Assembly (NCBI RefSeq): GCF_024166365.1
Contig: NC_064839.1
Span: 14,866,878-14,930,877 of the forward strand
Length of the DNA: 64,000 bases
Reading direction: 5' to 3'
From: Elephas maximus indicus
Taxonomy: Eukaryota; Chordata; Mammalia; Proboscidea; Elephantidae
Position numbers and translations under genes: made by a program. The stretch's first letter is position 1. Each line of letters begins with the position of its first letter. Below are positions 63,470 to 64,000 of this stretch, in pieces. The notes under the pieces are model-generated. The model saw only the letters and a list, made by a program, of their open reading frames with translations. It had not been told where the DNA came from and made no database searches.

Positions 63470-64000
63470 TTGTGGCTTCAATGGAGGAGAATGAGAGTCC
63501 AGAAATAAATTCATACACCTATAGTCAACTGATTTTCAACAAGGGTGCAAAGTCTACTCAATGGGGAAAGAACAGTCTGTTCACCAAATGGTGCTGGGAC
63601 AACTGGATCTGTACATGCAAAAAAGGAAGTTGGACCCACACCTCACGCCACATATCAAGGACCACTTTGGAAAATATGGGAATGGATGATGATGACGCTG
63701 GAACCACATGATTAACATAACTAATCACTGAATTGTACATGTGAAGAATGTTGAAAAGGTGAACTATTTGTTACATATATATTTACCAAAATTTAAAAAA
63801 AAAAAAAAAAAAGGATCAATGACCTAATATAAGGACTAAACTGTAAAATTCTTAGAAGAAAACATTAGATATGACACCAAAAGCACATGCAACAAAAGAT
63901 GAAAGAGATCAACTGGACTTCATCAACATTAAAAACTTTTGTGTATCAAAGGACTCTATGGACAAAGTGAACAGACAACCTACAGCAAGGAAGAAAATAT
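63470..64000 (+). mobile_element. Old L1 ORF2 C-terminal region, runs off the window
   Basis: The frame reads INSYTYSQLIFNKGAKSTQWGK and NSLFTKWCWDNWI, an L1 ORF2 segment. After the insertion at 63664-63813 it continues (tgacctaatataaggactaa) to the window end. Confidence 0.9.
63664..63813 (+). mobile_element. Short LINE 3' end with poly(A), nested in L1
   Basis: About 150 bp ending in an 18-base A-run. Flanks atcaaggacc (63654-63663) and atcaatgacc (63815-63824) mark a target duplication with one mismatch. Confidence 0.8.

Overview
This is a vertebrate, and specifically an afrotherian mammal, genomic window, most likely from an elephant. The main evidence is about 20 copies of a tRNA-derived SINE with the AfroSINE consensus (A box near TGGTGGCGCAGTGG, B box near GTTCGAATCC, 3' tail near GAGTCGGAATCGACTC). 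It is joined by fragments of an RTE/BovB-type LINE, a long L1, HAL1-like half-L1 elements, MaLR-type LTRs and an ERVL provirus. The elephant assignment is inference. I see no bacterial-style operon, CRISPR array, tRNA or rRNA.

The one recognisable host gene is CEP89 (CCDC123), a centriolar distal-appendage coiled-coil protein, on the minus strand. Its last five coding exons lie at 54674-54841, 53522-53663, 48891-48980, 34524-34693 and 26402-26642. Their phases match at every junction, and a poly(A) signal sits at 26252-26257. The gene continues upstream past position 64000, and 54842-64000 is intron with no further exon that I could see. From remembered human gene order, SLC7A9 should follow downstream on the same strand, but I found none of its exons in 1-26200.

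Region by region: 725-7168 is a minus-strand ERVL provirus, with gag, reverse transcriptase, RNase H and dUTPase remnants, an LTR loaded with nested insertions, and no visible integrase. 7169-13330 is mostly unique intergenic DNA with RTE, SINE and old L1 pieces. 13576-14098 is a solo MaLR LTR. It lies 8 bp from a nearly complete 6.8 kb L1 (14115-20914, minus) whose ORF1 is broken by one 31-bp poly(A)/duplication insertion and whose ORF2 is broken by two 1-base deletions. 21415-25200 holds an LTR, an L1 inserted into a hAT-type DNA transposon, SINEs and an RTE derivative. 26230-64000 is the CEP89 3' half, whose introns carry HAL1/L1 elements, LTRs, SINEs, an L1 with a roughly 1.1 kb 3' transduction (46750-48693) and an RTE endonuclease-domain remnant (56538-59115).

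The most useful observations are about transposon mechanism: the L1 3' transduction with a 16-bp target duplication; an insertion that is only poly(A) plus a 10-bp duplication inside L1 ORF1; two RTE deletion derivatives sharing one internal junction; long antisense open frames in several copies of the elephant L1 3' end; and an intron of CEP89 with weak splice sites holding an inverted SINE pair. I found no convincing undescribed cellular system.
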